Below are positions 16,246 through 25,560 of a stretch of DNA of 64,000 bases, piece after piece; the stretch's first letter is position 1, and each line of letters begins with the position of its first letter. The stretch lies in assembly GCA_947259495.1 (NCBI GenBank), contig CAMYLV010000009.1, positions 1 to 64,000 of the forward strand, written 5' to 3'. This DNA is from an uncultured Desulfobacterales bacterium (GTDB lineage: Bacteria > Desulfobacterota > Desulfobacteria > Desulfobacterales > JAHEIW01). The position numbers were made by a program, and so were the translations under genes. The notes beneath the pieces are model-generated. The model saw only the letters and a list, made by a program, of their open reading frames with translations. It was not told the origin of the DNA and searched no databases.

Positions 16246-17778
16246 CTATTCTTGATGAATTTCAAATATATCGAACTCTTCCAGGTGGTAGGTGGTGTTG
16301 GGGTAAATGACAATTTGCTTGCCGATGGCTTTTTCCAGAGCAGCGATCAGGGAATTTTCTTCGTCATGCAGCAGCTCGGCGATCTGCGGGTTGACCCGTA
16401 ATGTCAGCCGGATACCGTTCATGTCCTGGGACTCCCGCAAAATTTCGCGAAAAATAGTGTAACAAATGGTCTGCTTGGATATGATGTAACCTTCACCGTC
16501 ACAGTAATAGCAGGGCTCGCACAGTATCCGCGTAAGCGGCTCGCGCGTGCGTTTGCGAGTCATCTGGATGAGCCCCATATCAGACATCGGCAGCGCATGG
16601 GTTTTGCTTTTGTCTTTTAAAAGGGCTTCGTTTAAAGCGGTGTAGACTTTTTCCCGGTTGGACTTTTTATCCATATCAATAAAATCGATAATGATAATAC
16701 CGCCGATATCCCGCAGCCGGATTTGATAGGCAATCTCTTTGACGGCCTCCAGATTGGTTTTTAAAATCGTTTCTTCCAGGTTGTGTTTGCCGACGTAGCG
16801 GCCGGTGTTGACATCAACGGCTACCAGCGCCTCGGTGTGCTCGATGGTAATATATCCGCCGGATTTCAACCAGACTTTGCGCTTCAGCGCTCGCGAAATG
16901 TCGCCTTCCAGATTATAGGCATCAAAGACCGGTTCAGCGCCCTCATAAAGCACCACATGATCCTTTAAGGTGGGCATGTAGGTGTCCAGAAAGGACAACA
17001 CCGAATCATAGGTCGGTTTGGCGTCAATCACCAGTTTCTCGACTTCATGGATCAGCAAATCCCGCACCGCGCGCAAACTCACGGATATCTCGTGATGCAA
17101 AATGGACGGAGTGGGGGCTTTTTCATATTTCCTCTGGATGTTCGCCCACAGGTTATTCAAAAAGGCCATTTCGGAGGCCAATTTTTCTTCCGGCTCGCCC
17201 TCAGCTGCCGTGCGCACAATATAGCCATGGTTATTGGAGCGCAAATCCATAACAGCCTGCCGTAAACGTTCGCGTTCGGCTTCATCTTCGATTCTGCGCG
17301 AAATACCGATGTGATCGGACGAGGGCATCAGCACCAGAAAGCGGCCGGGCAGGGAGATGTAGGATGAGATGCGTGCCCCTTTCGTGCCAATCGGCGATTT
17401 GGCAACCTGGGCCATTATCTCCTGGCCCTCTGAAACCAGTTCTTCAATCTGCTGGCTGCGCCGGTAGTCAAACGGGGCCGGCTCCGGATCTGTTTCGGCG
17501 TCCGGCTCCTCGGAATCAATCTGAAAGAGACGTTCGAATTCTTTTAAATCAGCGGCATAAACATCATCCACGTAAATAAAACCCGCCTGATTCAGACCGA
17601 TATCGACAAACGCCGCTTGCATTCCGGGCAATACGCGCAATACCCTGCCTTTGTATATATTGCCGGCGACATCCGAATCATCCCCGCGATCCACATATAA
17701 TTCAACGATGGTTCCATCTTCCAAAAGTGCCACACGGGTTTCATGATCCAATACATTGATGATCAGCTGTTTGTACAT
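16246..17778 (-). CDS. rng: Ribonuclease G/E family endoribonuclease
   Basis: I prefer the start at 'MYKQLIINVLDHETRVALLE', because the 11 upstream residues of the ORF ('MALCEKAELLT') come from a heptad-type repeat. Domains: S1 RNA-binding ('GNIYKGRVLRVLPGMQAAFVD') and the catalytic region with 'VDVNTGRYVGKHNLEETILK' and 'IIIIDFIDMD' supplying the metal-binding Asp residues, then a Zn-link-like 'CEPCYYCDGEG'. About 510 aa, so RNase G size, without the RNase E degradosome tail. It matures rRNA and turns over mRNA. It follows the radical SAM gene, a recurrent pairing in deltaproteobacteria and Firmicutes. Confidence 0.93.
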   Translation of the reverse strand: MYKQLIINVLDHETRVALLEDGTIVELYVDRGDDSDVAGNIYKGRVLRVLPGMQAAFVDIGLNQAGFIYVDDVYAADLKEFERLFQIDSEEPDAETDPEPAPFDYRRSQQIEELVSEGQEIMAQVAKSPIGTKGARISSYISLPGRFLVLMPSSDHIGISRRIEDEAERERLRQAVMDLRSNNHGYIVRTAAEGEPEEKLASEMAFLNNLWANIQRKYEKAPTPSILHHEISVSLRAVRDLLIHEVEKLVIDAKPTYDSVLSFLDTYMPTLKDHVVLYEGAEPVFDAYNLEGDISRALKRKVWLKSGGYITIEHTEALVAVDVNTGRYVGKHNLEETILKTNLEAVKEIAYQIRLRDIGGIIIIDFIDMDKKSNREKVYTALNEALLKDKSKTHALPMSDMGLIQMTRKRTREPLTRILCEPCYYCDGEGYIISKQTICYTIFREILRESQDMNGIRLTLRVNPQIAELLHDEENSLIAALEKAIGKQIVIYPNTTYHLEEFDIFEIHQE

Positions 17779-17794
17779 CGTTAAAAGCTCCGCT

Positions 17795-17890
17795 TTTTCG
17801 CAAAGCGCCAAGGGCAGCGCGCATAGCGAGAAATACTTCGACTGGTATAGGCAGGTCCTAAACGCTTTGCTCTAAGCGCTATGCGCTTAG
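17795..17890. repeat. GCGCATAGCG-type heptad repeat between radical SAM gene and rng
   Basis: Degenerate GCGCATAGCG / AAACGCTTTGCTCTAAGCGC units fill the ~100-bp gap, with the same motif as at 2659-2691. The stop codon of the radical SAM gene (17879-17881) lies inside the tract, and the spurious upstream start of rng is read from it. Confidence 0.75.
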
Positions 17891-20386
17891 CTTTATGATT
17901 GTTGCCTGCTTGACCTGCGCATCGCTTAATTTGAATATGTGGCGCAGGACATCAAACGGCCGCACGGTTTTTCCCGGCTCGGATTGAAGGGTCAGCTCCA
18001 AATGACTTGAATCGCGCAATATACTGTTTACTACGATATCCTTTAAATCTATCTTTTTCAACTTTCCTTTTCGACCGCTGAGCGTAATGGTAAAATCCGA
18101 CTGCTCGTTGAAAGCCCTCAAGAGCGTTTTGTCGAATTGCCCTTCTGTCAGGGCAATTTTGTAGCGGATGCGCCGGCGAAGGGTGGTCGGCGATTTTTGG
18201 GGTGCTATTTGGCAAGCGTTGATCTCAAGCCCGCCAGGCAGGTGCGCGTTTAACATGTCCTTCACCTCCTGGGGACGAATATAAGCAGGTGCGGATATAA
18301 TAAAGCGTTCCTGCTGGCTTTCGATTCCCACCGGCAAAGGATCGTCAAAGGAGATTTTGGGTTTGGGGTGAAATCCCTCTGAAAACCGAACTGTAATTCC
18401 GGCCCGTTTTAATGCGCGATGAAAAATGTTGACCAGTTCAAGATGCCCGAAATACCGGGCCTGATTCCGCTTGGTATAAAAAACATGGAGTTTTCTAAAT
18501 GCCGCCGATTTCAGAGCAGCGGATTGCTGCGCCCGCGGGGTATTGTCTTTTAAGGTGCTGTGGGTTAACGGCTCGATTTGTTCAAAGTCGCAAACGCCGC
18601 ACTGGCTGCAGGCATCCACACGACAATCCGCCGTATAAGTGCCTTTAAGTGCATTCTCCCATTCTGCGGTCAAAAACTTTTTGGTCACCTGGGTGTGAAT
18701 ATGATCCCAGGGCAACGGTTCACAAACGTCTCTTTCACGGATGGTGAAAAAATCCGGGTCAACACCCTGCTCCTCAAAAGCCGCTTGCCACAAATCATAT
18801 CGAAACTGATCGCTCCAACCGTCAAACCGACAGCCTTTCTGATGGGCGGCTACCAACAACCGGCTCAGCCTGCGATTGCCGCGCGCCCAAACCCCTTCCA
18901 GCCAGCTGACTTTCGGATTCTGCCATTTAAATTTAATGCCGCGCAGTTTGAGCTGCTCCTGAAGCCGCCGGATGCGGTCCTCAGATTCGGCCAATGACAG
19001 CTGGGGAGCCCATTGAAAGGGGGTATGGGGTTTGGGGATAAAGGTCGCCACGCTGACATTGAGCTGACCCCGGCTCCCGGCAGGACGTCTGGTTTTTCGC
19101 AGAGATTTGACTAAATCCACCAGGGCTTTTAGATCCGCTTCGGTTTCGGTGGGGAGTCCGATCATAAAATACAATTTGATAACCTGCCAGCCCAGGTCAA
19201 AGGCATTTTTGACCGTCGCTCTAATTTCGCTTGCGCTGATATTTTTGTTGATGACGTCGCGTAGCCGCTGGCTGCCGGCTTCAGGGGCAATTGTAAAGCC
19301 GGTTTTGCGCACTGTTTTGATCAGTTTCATCAGCTCCGGCGTCAGCGTTCCAGCCCGCAGCGACGGCAGGGACACCGCCACATTCTGAGTCGCATAGCGC
19401 GACATCAACCGCTCCATCAACGGTACGATACAGCCGTAGTCGCCGGTGCTTAAAGACAGCAGGGAAATATCTTCGTATCCGGTATTGCTGACGGATTGAT
19501 CACAAAGAGCAAGCAGTGAATCGGGCGAGCGTTCCCGCACCGGCCGGTAGATCATGCCGGCCTGACAGAACCGGCAGCCGCGGGTACAGCCTCTGGCAAC
19601 TTCCAGCCGCAGTCGATCATGTATGGGTTTACCGAAGGGGATGATCGGTTTCTTTGGGAAAGGCACCTGATCCAGATCGGCAACGATGGTTCGGCTCACA
19701 TGCGTATAATCCGGATTCTGCGGCTCCAGCGTCTGAAAACCACAGTCATCATAGCGCGGCTTAAAAAATGCAGGGACGTAGACACCTTCAATTTGTGACC
19801 AGTGTTTTAAAAGGGCTTGTTTATCGCTGGCGGCGTTCTTTTTCCATTCCAGCCAACTTTCGGCCAGCTGCAGGGTGACGTTTTCACCGTCGCCGATGAC
19901 CATGGCATCAAAAAAATCCGCAACCGGCTCCGGGTTGCAGGTACACGGGCCTCCGGCGATAATCAACGGATAAGAGCTGTCCCGCTGGTCGGCATAAAAC
20001 GGAATGCCGGACAGCTCCAAAATAGTTAAGATATTGGTGTAGTTCAGTTCGTAAAGCAGGCTGAATCCGATAATATCAAAGCGGTCAAGCGGCCGACGGG
20101 ATTCCAAAGAAAATAAGCGCAGTCCGGCCGCTCTCAGTTGCTGGTCCATATCCAACCCCGGCGCAAATACCCGCTCGGCAGCGATATCCGCATGCGCATT
20201 GAGGATATGATACAGAATCTGCATTCCGAAATGGGAGCTGCCGATTTCATACCGGTCCGGGAAGGCCAACGCAAAGTGCAGTTTGACGTTGTCCGGGTCT
20301 TTTTTGATCTGATTAATTTCCCCACCCAGATAGTGGCTGGGTTTTTCAACCAGAGGTAGTATATCTTCAATGGTTTTGATGCTCAT
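17879..20386 (-). CDS. Radical SAM protein (TIGR03960) fused to DUF2344 (TIGR03936)
   Basis: The ~835-aa protein likely starts at 'MSIKTIEDILPLVEKPSHYL'; the ORF has 11 extra residues upstream. The N-terminal third resembles the B12-binding-like region of TIGR03960 ('KLHFALAFPDRYEIGSSHFG'). The radical SAM core has the CxxxCxxC cluster in 'ARGCTRGCRFCQAGM'. After about residue 640, the DUF2344 domain follows ('RYFGHLELVNIFHRALKRAG', 'RFSEGFHPKPKISFDDPLPV'). A short Cys cluster ('CRVDACSQCGVCDF') joins the two. The reaction is unknown; the frequent pairing with rng suggests a link to RNA or ribosome biology. The final residues and stop run into repeat DNA. Confidence 0.9.
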   Translation of the reverse strand: MSIKTIEDILPLVEKPSHYLGGEINQIKKDPDNVKLHFALAFPDRYEIGSSHFGMQILYHILNAHADIAAERVFAPGLDMDQQLRAAGLRLFSLESRRPLDRFDIIGFSLLYELNYTNILTILELSGIPFYADQRDSSYPLIIAGGPCTCNPEPVADFFDAMVIGDGENVTLQLAESWLEWKKNAASDKQALLKHWSQIEGVYVPAFFKPRYDDCGFQTLEPQNPDYTHVSRTIVADLDQVPFPKKPIIPFGKPIHDRLRLEVARGCTRGCRFCQAGMIYRPVRERSPDSLLALCDQSVSNTGYEDISLLSLSTGDYGCIVPLMERLMSRYATQNVAVSLPSLRAGTLTPELMKLIKTVRKTGFTIAPEAGSQRLRDVINKNISASEIRATVKNAFDLGWQVIKLYFMIGLPTETEADLKALVDLVKSLRKTRRPAGSRGQLNVSVATFIPKPHTPFQWAPQLSLAESEDRIRRLQEQLKLRGIKFKWQNPKVSWLEGVWARGNRRLSRLLVAAHQKGCRFDGWSDQFRYDLWQAAFEEQGVDPDFFTIRERDVCEPLPWDHIHTQVTKKFLTAEWENALKGTYTADCRVDACSQCGVCDFEQIEPLTHSTLKDNTPRAQQSAALKSAAFRKLHVFYTKRNQARYFGHLELVNIFHRALKRAGITVRFSEGFHPKPKISFDDPLPVGIESQQERFIISAPAYIRPQEVKDMLNAHLPGGLEINACQIAPQKSPTTLRRRIRYKIALTEGQFDKTLLRAFNEQSDFTITLSGRKGKLKKIDLKDIVVNSILRDSSHLELTLQSEPGKTVRPFDVLRHIFKLSDAQVKQATIIKLSA

Positions 20387-20419
20387 GAAATCTGTCGGCA
20401 GCGCGCGGCGCTCATCCAA

Positions 20420-20720
20420 AAAGGTGCCTAAATGAATCGCGGCTTAAAAGCTATCGCAAAGGCGCCAAGCTTTTTATACGTAAATAATCGAGGGGTCGGG
20501 GATTTTTTCTGCCCGACCTTTGACAGTTTTAGTTCACTTGTTTTGTTGCCTTTTTTGTGACAGCCGCGAATACTTGATGCGAAAGTGTGGTCATGCTACC
20601 AGATTTACTTAGAAAATAGAAGCTGTCGTCTTTATTTTCATGGCACGATGTTTATCTTTTAGCAGCCAAATGGCGTCGTGATTTCAAACCGAGACAGGTT
20701 GCGTTGCCGGAAGGACATAT
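20420..20720. other. Divergent intergenic region
   Basis: This separates the radical SAM-rng unit (minus) from the htrA-like gene (plus). A hairpin at about 20493-20519 (GGTCGGG...CCCGACC with a T-rich loop) is visible. No gene is supported. Promoters for both sides must lie here, but I cannot identify them confidently. Confidence 0.5.
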
Positions 20721-22133
20721 ATGCATAAACCCTCAATGCTGATCGAGGATAGGATAGGTCGCACCCTTTTTGCCTTGCTTTTACTTCTTATTTTTCTGGT
20801 TTTTCCACAACCTGGCTGGAGTCTGAAAGGCGAGCGCGAAAGTCCGGTCGTGCGGGCGGTGCGTAAAGTCAGCCCGTCTGTCGTTAACATAAGCTCCTCC
20901 TATCCAGTCCGCAAGCGTGCCAATCCCTTCTCCGGATTCGGCATGGATCCGTTTTTTGATGAATTTTTTAAAGATTTCTTTGACCCGCGCTTCGAACGCC
21001 GCCAGGAAAGTACCAGTCTGGGGTCCGGCGTGATCATTGACGGCAAAAGAGGCTTTATTCTCACCAACACCCACGTGATCGAAAAGGCCGGAAAAATCAA
21101 GGTGGTGATGGAGGATGAACGTGAATTTGATGCCAAGATCGTCGGCGCCGATCCGGATTCGGACCTGGCCGTTTTGCAAATCAACTCCCAAAACCAGCTA
21201 CCGGCTATCGATATGGGCAGCAGCGATGATCTTATGATCGGTGAAACCGTGATTGCCATCGGCAATCCTTTTGGCTTTTCACACACAGTGACCACCGGTG
21301 TCATCAGCGCCGTCAATCGCAGCGTTCGCAGCGAAAACATGGTGTTTCATGACTTTATCCAGATAGATGCCTCGATCAATCCCGGTAACAGCGGTGGGCC
21401 GCTGTTAAACATCAACGGCGATCTGATCGGCATCAATACCGCCATTTACGCCAAAGCCCAGGGCATCGGATTTGCGATTCCCATCAACAAGGCCAAAAAA
21501 ATTATCGCCGATCTGATTCAATTCGGCGAAGTGATCCAGGCCTGGATCGGCATCAGCGTCCAAAACCTGGATCGAAAACTGGCCGGCTACCTGAAAGTCC
21601 CAGATAAAAAAGGCGTTCTGGTTAAAGCCGTGGAGCCCCAGAGCCCGGCCCGCACAGCCGGCCTGCAAGAAGGCGATATCATTTTAGCCATCGGCTCAAT
21701 AAAAATAGCCTCGGCCCGGGATTACTGGTCGATTAAAAAAACATATGCCGCCGGAGATTCGCTCAAGGCCCGTATCTGGCGCGACAACCAAGTAAAAACC
21801 GTATCGATTAAAACCCGGGTGTTTCCCATGGAACGGGCCGAAAATCTGGCCTTCCGCACCATGGGAATTCGGGTTGAAGACATAACCCCAAAAAACCGCA
21901 ACTTTTATCGCATCTTGACCCGTGAGGGCGTGGTGATTTCTGAAATTGCCAAAGGCAGCCGCCTGGCCAGAATCGGTGCGCGTCCCGGCGATGTCATCCG
22001 CCAGATTGACGACATGACGATTTCAAACACGGAAGATTTTAAAAAAGCAACCGTCAAGTATCGGCAGAAACATTCGGTGGTGATACTGCTGCAGAGGGGG
22101 GATCAGGGGTATTATATCACCGTCAAACTATAG
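20721..22133 (+). CDS. Do/DegP-family periplasmic serine protease (HtrA)
   Basis: The 470-aa protein has an N-terminal hydrophobic signal ('FALLLLLIFLVFPQPGWS'). The trypsin-like domain carries the catalytic triad: His in 'LTNTHVIEKAG', Asp in 'DPDSDLAVLQI' and Ser in 'INPGNSGGPLL'. Two PDZ domains follow (around 'KKGVLVKAVEPQSPARTAGL' and 'GVVISEIAKGSRLARIGARP'). Length and layout match DegP/DegQ/MucD. It degrades or refolds misfolded envelope proteins. The start ATG follows GGAAGG. It reads in the same direction as the lemA-TPM genes but is 150 bp away with no clear terminator. Confidence 0.93.
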   Translation: MHKPSMLIEDRIGRTLFALLLLLIFLVFPQPGWSLKGERESPVVRAVRKVSPSVVNISSSYPVRKRANPFSGFGMDPFFDEFFKDFFDPRFERRQESTSLGSGVIIDGKRGFILTNTHVIEKAGKIKVVMEDEREFDAKIVGADPDSDLAVLQINSQNQLPAIDMGSSDDLMIGETVIAIGNPFGFSHTVTTGVISAVNRSVRSENMVFHDFIQIDASINPGNSGGPLLNINGDLIGINTAIYAKAQGIGFAIPINKAKKIIADLIQFGEVIQAWIGISVQNLDRKLAGYLKVPDKKGVLVKAVEPQSPARTAGLQEGDIILAIGSIKIASARDYWSIKKTYAAGDSLKARIWRDNQVKTVSIKTRVFPMERAENLAFRTMGIRVEDITPKNRNFYRILTREGVVISEIAKGSRLARIGARPGDVIRQIDDMTISNTEDFKKATVKYRQKHSVVILLQRGDQGYYITVKL

Positions 22134-22282
22134 AACCTATATGAAAATTGTCGTCACATAGACTACGTATGGCGGAGTTCATAAAAAAAATTGCTCTCTT
22201 CTGGTTCCAAGTTTAAATTAACAGTTTCAAGCCCAGTGAAAATAAGTGAAAATCCAAACGTGGATTTTTGAAGGAGGTTAGT

Positions 22283-22876
22283 ATGCAAAAGGTAATGTTC
22301 CGAATGTTGCTGGTCGGCCTGACGGGATTTTTCTTTTATGCCTGCGGCTATAATACCATGCAACAAAACGAGGAAGCGGTTTTCAGTGCCTGGGGTAACG
22401 TGGAATCCAACCTGCAACGACGGGCGGATCTGATTCCAAATCTGGTTGAAGTCGTCAAAGGCTATGCCGCCCATGAAAGAGAAACCTTAGAAGCGGTGAT
22501 CAATGCCCGCGCTAAGGCCACGTCTGTAGAAGTCTCGGCATCCGATCTCAGCAACCCCGCAGCAATTCAGCAACTGCAGGCCGCCCAGGGAGAGCTGTCT
22601 TCGGCCCTGGCCCGGTTGATGGTGGTGGTCGAACGTTACCCGGATTTAAAAGCCAACCAGAATTTCCAAGATTTGCAAAACCAGCTGGAGGGCACTGAAA
22701 ACCGCATCAACGTCGCCCGGCAGCGTTACAATCAGAGTGTGGAAACGTTTAATTTCGCTATTCGAAAATTTCCCAACAGCCTGACCAACAAATTGCTGCT
22801 GCATCTGGACCGCAAAGAATACATCAAGGCCGAGGAGGGCGCCGCACGCGCACCCGAAGTCAAGTTTAGCGATTAA
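22283..22876 (+). CDS. lemA: LemA family protein
   Basis: I use the ATG at 22283 behind a perfect AAGGAGGT; the track start (TTG 22268) lies upstream of that site. The 197-aa product has an N-terminal hydrophobic segment followed by a Cys ('[12 protein letters not shown]'), so it may be a lipoprotein. It has the LemA helical core '[20 protein letters not shown]' and '[13 protein letters not shown]'. LemA genes commonly precede TPM-domain genes, as here. Exact function is unknown; the pair is envelope-associated. Confidence 0.93.
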   Translation: MQKVMFRMLLVGLTGFFFYACGYNTMQQNEEAVFSAWGNVESNLQRRADLIPNLVEVVKGYAAHERETLEAVINARAKATSVEVSASDLSNPAAIQQLQAAQGELSSALARLMVVVERYPDLKANQNFQDLQNQLEGTENRINVARQRYNQSVETFNFAIRKFPNSLTNKLLLHLDRKEYIKAEEGAARAPEVKFSD

Positions 22877-22906
22877 CGCAAAGCCTTTAGCCGACGAACT
22901 TCAGTT

Positions 22907-23809
22907 ATGAAACCGCAAAAACGCCTTCGGATCATACAATTTCTGGTCATCGGCTGGCTGATCTGTTTTTTCTGGATCCCCAGCCTGTTGGCGTTGGAGG
23001 TACCGCCGCTTAAAGGGCGGGTAAACGATACTGCCGGAATGCTCTCAGCGGCCACCCGGCAACAGCTGGAGGCGGTCTTGAGTCGTCTGGAACAGACCGA
23101 TTCCACCCAGATTGTCGTATTGACCATTCCTTCCTTAGGCGGTGAGGTACTGGAGGAATTTTCCATCCAAGTGGCAGATCAATGGAAAATCGGCCAGAAA
23201 GGCCTCGATAATGGCGCAATTTTGTTGATTGCCAAAAAAGACCGCAAAATTCGCATCGAAGTTGGTTATGGCCTGGAGGGTTCCTTTACCGATTTAATGG
23301 CCGGACGCATCATTCGCAACGTGATCGTGCCGCAGTTTAAATCCGGTAATTTCGATCAGGGGGTAATCGACGGTGTCCAGGCCATGATCGGGGCGGTCAG
23401 GGGTGAATATCAGGCCTCTGAAAAAGTCCCGGCCGGCGGGAGCCAAAAGCCAAAGGATTCGTCTTCGGGTTTCGGCGGCTTGATCGCCTTTTTATTCTTT
23501 ATCAGCATGCTGGGCCGGCTGCGCCGTCCCATGGGTATTGCCGCAGGCGGTGTGCTGGCACCCCTGGCTGCCGGTCTTTTCTTTAATCTCAGTCCCATCT
23601 GGATTCTGCTGTCGATTCCCATCGGCTTGTTGGCGGGTTTGATTTTAAGCTTCCTGGGATCACCCCTGATATTCGGCCACGGACATCACCATCATCGCCA
23701 TACCGGAGGCTGGTGGTCCGGCGGAACCGGTGGGGGTGGGTTTTCAACCGGCGGGTTTGGCGGTGGGGGCGGTGGCTTCGGTGGCGGCGGCGCTTCCGGA
23801 GGCTGGTAG
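22907..23809 (+). CDS. TPM-domain membrane protein with Gly-rich tail (YgcG-like)
   Basis: The 300-aa protein has a signal peptide ('FLVIGWLICFFWIPSLLA'), then the TPM phosphatase-like fold ('PLKGRVNDTAGMLSAATRQQ', 'STQIVVLTIPSLGG', 'GLDNGAILLIAKKDRKIRIE', 'LEGSFTDLMAGRI'), two hydrophobic segments, a His cluster ('FGHGHHHHRH') and a terminal Gly-rich stretch ('GGGGGGFGGGG'-like). It is encoded 30 bp after lemA. TPM proteins are implicated in photosystem repair in plants and are of unknown role in bacteria. Confidence 0.9.
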   Translation: MKPQKRLRIIQFLVIGWLICFFWIPSLLALEVPPLKGRVNDTAGMLSAATRQQLEAVLSRLEQTDSTQIVVLTIPSLGGEVLEEFSIQVADQWKIGQKGLDNGAILLIAKKDRKIRIEVGYGLEGSFTDLMAGRIIRNVIVPQFKSGNFDQGVIDGVQAMIGAVRGEYQASEKVPAGGSQKPKDSSSGFGGLIAFLFFISMLGRLRRPMGIAAGGVLAPLAAGLFFNLSPIWILLSIPIGLLAGLILSFLGSPLIFGHGHHHHRHTGGWWSGGTGGGGFSTGGFGGGGGGFGGGGASGGW

Positions 23810-23849
23810 ATGAAACAAGCAAGAAATATGACCTGGTAGGGAATGACGA

Positions 23850-24503
23850 ATGAAAGATCTGGCCCAAAATTTTTTGGTGGAAGATGAACGCACCCGCGTG
23901 AAAAATGCGGTAACAGCGGCGGAAAAATTAACAGCCGGCGAAATTGTCGTCATGATTATTTCGACCAGCTATCAATATCCGCTCGCCAATGTTATCGGCG
24001 CAACGGCCTTGGCGCTCCCGCTGGCTTTGATATCGACGCCTCTGGTGGGGGCATGGTTTTGGATCGGCGCTCAGAATATGTGGCTGTTATTAGGGTTTTT
24101 AACCGTTTTTTTCATCCTTTTCCATGAAGTCATCAAGCGTACCTTTTGGCTCAAGCGCATTTTTATATCTCAACGGGAAATCGACGATGAGGTTGAAGAA
24201 GCCGCAGTAACCCAATTTTTCGATCAGGGTTTATACCGCACCCGGGAGGAAACCGGTGTGCTGGTTTTGATATCCGTATTTGAACGCAAGGTCTGGATCC
24301 TGGCCGACCGGGGCATCAACGCCAAAGTCCCCGCAGGCCAGTGGAATGATATCGTCAAAATAATCACTGACGGCATCAAGCAAAAGTGTCCGGCGGATGC
24401 CATCTGCGCGGCGGTTGAAAAAATCGGGGAACTTTTGAAAACGCATTTTCCCGTCAAACCCGACGATACCGACGAGTTGAAAAATCTGATCGAATTGAGC
24501 TAA
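23850..24503 (+). CDS. Second TPM-domain membrane protein
   Basis: The 217-aa protein starts at ATG 23850. It has a TPM-type beginning ('RVKNAVTAAEKLTAGEIVVM'), two central hydrophobic segments ('NVIGATALALPLALISTPLV', 'MWLLLGFLTVFFILF') and the second half of the TPM fold ('REETGVLVLISVFERKVWIL', 'ADRGINAKV'). Membrane spans interrupting the fold identify the TPM subgroup often found third after lemA and ygcG. It completes a lemA-TPM-TPM operon with gaps of 30 and 40 bp. Confidence 0.88.
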   Translation: MKDLAQNFLVEDERTRVKNAVTAAEKLTAGEIVVMIISTSYQYPLANVIGATALALPLALISTPLVGAWFWIGAQNMWLLLGFLTVFFILFHEVIKRTFWLKRIFISQREIDDEVEEAAVTQFFDQGLYRTREETGVLVLISVFERKVWILADRGINAKVPAGQWNDIVKIITDGIKQKCPADAICAAVEKIGELLKTHFPVKPDDTDELKNLIELS

Positions 24504-24612
24504 AGTTCCTTTTGCAAAAGACCGATATGATAATTGGATCGATATCAGACCAAAAATTGGATGATTTCGGTTTGCTTTTTGAATAAATTGCGAATCGTGA
24601 AGAGAAGTTTCT

Positions 24613-24694
24613 CAAGATAATGCCAAACTCTGAGTAATCAGGGGACGGAAAGCCTCGGGTCCGCCGGAGGTGGACGGCCGGGTTGCCTGGGGAG
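24613..24694 (+). promoter_or_regulatory. Cyclic di-GMP-I (GEMM) riboswitch aptamer
   Basis: The hallmarks are in order: GCCAAAC, the P2 hairpin CTCTGA-GTAA-TCAGGG with a GNRA loop, GACGGAAAGCC (consensus GACGCAAAGCC), the P3 stem GTCC...GGAC, and the 3' segment GCCGGGTTGCC. Against the Vc2 aptamer, the ligand-contact G (position 20), A47 and C92 equivalents are kept. The neighbouring G-C pair is C-G here, a compensatory swap if my recollection of that pair is right. A terminator and a small gene follow. It predicts control of that gene by the second messenger c-di-GMP. Confidence 0.85.
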
Positions 24695-24698
24695 GCTG

Positions 24699-24737
24699 AA
24701 AAGCTGGGTTACCCGGAAATGGTGACTCAGCTTTTTT
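24699..24737 (+). terminator. Rho-independent terminator, riboswitch expression platform
   Basis: AAAAGCTG pairs with CAGCTTTT across a ~20-nt loop region, followed by a T-run. It starts only a few bases after the aptamer, so ligand-dependent folding of the aptamer 3' arm could control it. Confidence 0.75.
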
Positions 24738-24768
24738 CATTGGGCCGCCAGATTGAAAAGGTGATCAA

Positions 24769-25065
24769 ATGCAAGTGCACGGGGGGATAAATCCATACGA
24801 GAGTTTTCGCTTTGGATTCGGGCATATCGATACCATTCAGCGGCAGCGTGCGGTCACGACGGCACGCCACCAGGGCCCGGTCGCGGTAGACCGCGATCAA
24901 TCGATCTTCACCCGGCAGCAGGTTATGCGGATACGCGAGGCTGTGCAGGCCATCAAGGCCGGGAGTGTCGCGGTTGTCGATGTCGCGGATCGCATCGTCG
25001 ACTCAATCGCTGATTTGGAAAGTGAAGGCGGTTCCACCGGTCTGTATCTGGACATATCCATTTAG
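24769..25065 (+). CDS. Small riboswitch-controlled protein, possibly FlgM-like
   Basis: The 98-aa protein begins at ATG 24769 with AAGGTGA upstream. It is the only gene behind the GEMM riboswitch and terminator. The N-terminal half is unstructured-looking ('MQVHGGINPYESFRFGFGHI'). The C-terminal half ('RQQVMRIREAVQAIKAGSVA', then 'VADRIVDSIADLE') faintly resembles the two-helix C-terminus of anti-sigma factor FlgM. That resemblance is weak and only by eye. A flagellar or motility role would fit c-di-GMP control but is not shown. Confidence 0.7.
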   Translation: MQVHGGINPYESFRFGFGHIDTIQRQRAVTTARHQGPVAVDRDQSIFTRQQVMRIREAVQAIKAGSVAVVDVADRIVDSIADLESEGGSTGLYLDISI

Positions 25066-25074
25066 TCTATCTTA

Positions 25075-25225
25075 GTTCGGGGTTCAGGGTTCAAAGGTTC
25101 AGAGGTTGCGGTCCTTGGTGCTGGCTCTAACTCGACTAGAATCACCGCATGCTGGCCACCGGCATGCATAATGTTCGAAACTGAACCACTGAACGCTAAA
25201 TCTTGGAACCTGTTAACCGACACCT
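25075..25225. repeat. Inverted heptad repeat (GGTTCAG type), copy 1
   Basis: The left arm GGTTCAGGGTTCAAAGGTTC is answered ~90 bp later by degenerate complementary units (CTGAACCACTGAACG, TTGGAACCTG). The core between them is not related to that of the second copy at 49209-49343. Confidence 0.75.
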
Positions 25226-25285
25226 GAAGCCCTAAATCTCGAGCATTCTGTCTTCAACAAACTCAGTCCTCATTGCTCAGCACTT

Positions 25286-25429
25286 CTATTTTACCTTCAG
25301 GGTAATCAACACCGCACCGCTCACCATCAACAGCGTGCCCATGGTGCGCGCGGCCAGGTTTTTCTCCTTGAAAATAACGCCGCTATTGATGAGCCCGATA
25401 ATGACGCTGAGGCGCTTGACCGATATCAT
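25286..25429 (-). pseudogene. C-terminal remnant of an EamA/DMT-family transporter
   Basis: Translated by hand, a 47-residue frame ends '...MGTLLMVSGAVLITLKVK' and starts 'MISVKRLSVIIGLINSGVIF', followed by 'KEKNLAAR'. This is the typical last helix pair of an EamA permease ('KRLS...FKEKN...G...M..G..LI'). The rest of the gene is absent upstream, where AT-rich DNA and asnS follow in the other direction. It is a decayed fragment. Confidence 0.65.
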
Positions 25430-25560
25430 GTAGCATAAAACTTCTGAATGGTATCTTTCAAGAGTAGATCTTGCCGAGTCAGCATCAGAATGCTATAAAT
25501 AAAATTAGAAGAATACCGAATTAACCGGCTCAACGGGCAAACGATTAAAAGGGAGTTCCC

